Of a DNA stretch of 5,873 nucleotides, positions 5,709 through 5,873 are shown piece after piece. Positions within the stretch are counted from its first letter, which is position 1; each line of letters begins with the position of its first letter. Source of the stretch: Bacteroidota bacterium (lineage in GTDB: Bacteria > Bacteroidota > Bacteroidia > Bacteroidales > WCHB1-69). Position numbers and translations under genes: made by a program. Location: positions 1-5,873 of the forward strand of contig JAEWUL010000251.1 of assembly GCA_023459435.1 (NCBI GenBank), given 5' to 3'. Below the pieces are notes generated by a model. The model searched no databases. It was not told the origin of the DNA and was given only the letters and a program-made list of their open reading frames with translations.

Positions 5709-5724
5709 CTAGTTATATAACTAG
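5709..5724. promoter_or_regulatory. Perfect 16-bp palindrome at the predicted start site (operator candidate)
   Basis: CTAGTTATATAACTAG is fully self-complementary. It begins 4 bases after the -7 box, so it covers the predicted transcription start. The half-site AACTAG occurs on the plus strand at 5707-5712, 5719-5724 and again at 5629-5634, and as TAACTAGAT at both 5628-5636 and 5718-5726. Position and symmetry suggest an autoregulatory site for the AbrB-like protein encoded next to it. Confidence 0.55.
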
Positions 5725-5741
5725 ATCTAATATTTTTAATT

Positions 5742-5873
5742 ATGGGCTTTCCAACAAAAATTCAGTTAATTAAAAGAGCTGCGAGTGAGCAGTGGTACAT
5801 TAATTTCCCATCAGCAGTTGCACAGGCAATGGAATTTGAAAAAGGGGAAACTGTCGAGTGGGTAATTGAAGAC
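5742..5873 (+). CDS. Small AbrB/MazE-like (SpoVT-AbrB fold) protein, N-terminal part, probably insertion-sequence associated
   Basis: The ATG at 5742 opens a frame of 44 codons that runs off the window. It begins MGFPTKIQLIKR, with SEQWYINFPSAVAQAMEF and KGETVEWVIED following. The pattern of a first beta strand, a polar turn, 'W-Y-I-N-F-P-S/A', a short helix and 'F-x-K-G-E-x-V-E-W' is that of the swapped-hairpin AbrB/MazE DNA-binding fold (compare RVTIPKALRE-LGLKPGD in typical members). From memory, very similar short proteins precede transposase genes in Bacteroidota genomes; I cannot confirm this here. It is the only plus-strand gene and has its own -7 box and a palindromic operator candidate. 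The full protein is probably only slightly longer than 50-80 residues. A chromosomal antitoxin or regulator gene is the alternative. Confidence 0.65.
   Translation, partial: MGFPTKIQLIKRAASEQWYINFPSAVAQAMEFEKGETVEWVIED

Larger units (their letters stand above)
5613..5873 (+). mobile_element. Possible left end of an insertion sequence (boundary not defined)
   Basis: The proposal rests on three things: the small plus-strand gene at 5742 resembles accessory reading frames that precede transposases in Bacteroidota; its transcription opposes all other genes here; and a leftward terminator without a gene lies at its border. The transposase, the right end and any target duplication are outside the window, and I could not identify a terminal inverted repeat. 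The left boundary given is only the base after the terminator. Confidence 0.35.

Overview
The window looks like chromosomal DNA of a Bacteroidota bacterium. The supporting signs are strong A+T richness, no Shine-Dalgarno sequences ahead of the genes, three TAnnTTTG-type -7 promoter boxes, and an outer-membrane OmpA-family protein whose TPR / PD40 propeller / CarboxypepD_reg-like / OmpA layout is typical of that phylum. The genus cannot be told from this stretch.

All genes but one lie on the minus strand, so transcription runs right to left. From the right: a large secreted OmpA-family protein (5444-2919) with its own -7 box, a leader palindrome and a strong terminator; the heat-shock co-chaperone pair grpE (2781-2131) and dnaJ (2089-935), spaced 41 bp apart with a perfect hairpin between them; tRNA-Gln(UUG) (823-753) with its own promoter and two tandem terminator hairpins; and the N-terminal third of nusA (634 to beyond base 1). 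GrpE and DnaJ act together on DnaK, which is not in the window. nusA stands directly behind a tRNA terminator rather than behind rimP.

The right end differs. From about 5582 the sequence holds a minus-strand terminator with no gene feeding it, an 11-bp inverted repeat, and then a plus-strand transcription unit: a TAnnTTTG box, a perfect 16-bp palindrome at the expected transcription start, and the start of a small AbrB/MazE-like protein of a kind I associate with Bacteroidota insertion sequences. The simplest reading is that a mobile element begins here and separates a minus-strand neighbour from its terminator.

Three signals are most worth a second look. First, a near-consensus sigma-54 (-24/-12) promoter with an adjacent TGTCA direct repeat lies ahead of grpE-dnaJ, where a CIRCE element or ordinary housekeeping promoter would be the usual expectation. 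Second, the OmpA-family protein has an extra C-terminal domain of about 140 residues that reads like a retropepsin-type aspartic protease whose catalytic Asp has been lost. Third, a palindromic operator candidate lies over the start of the putative mobile-element gene.
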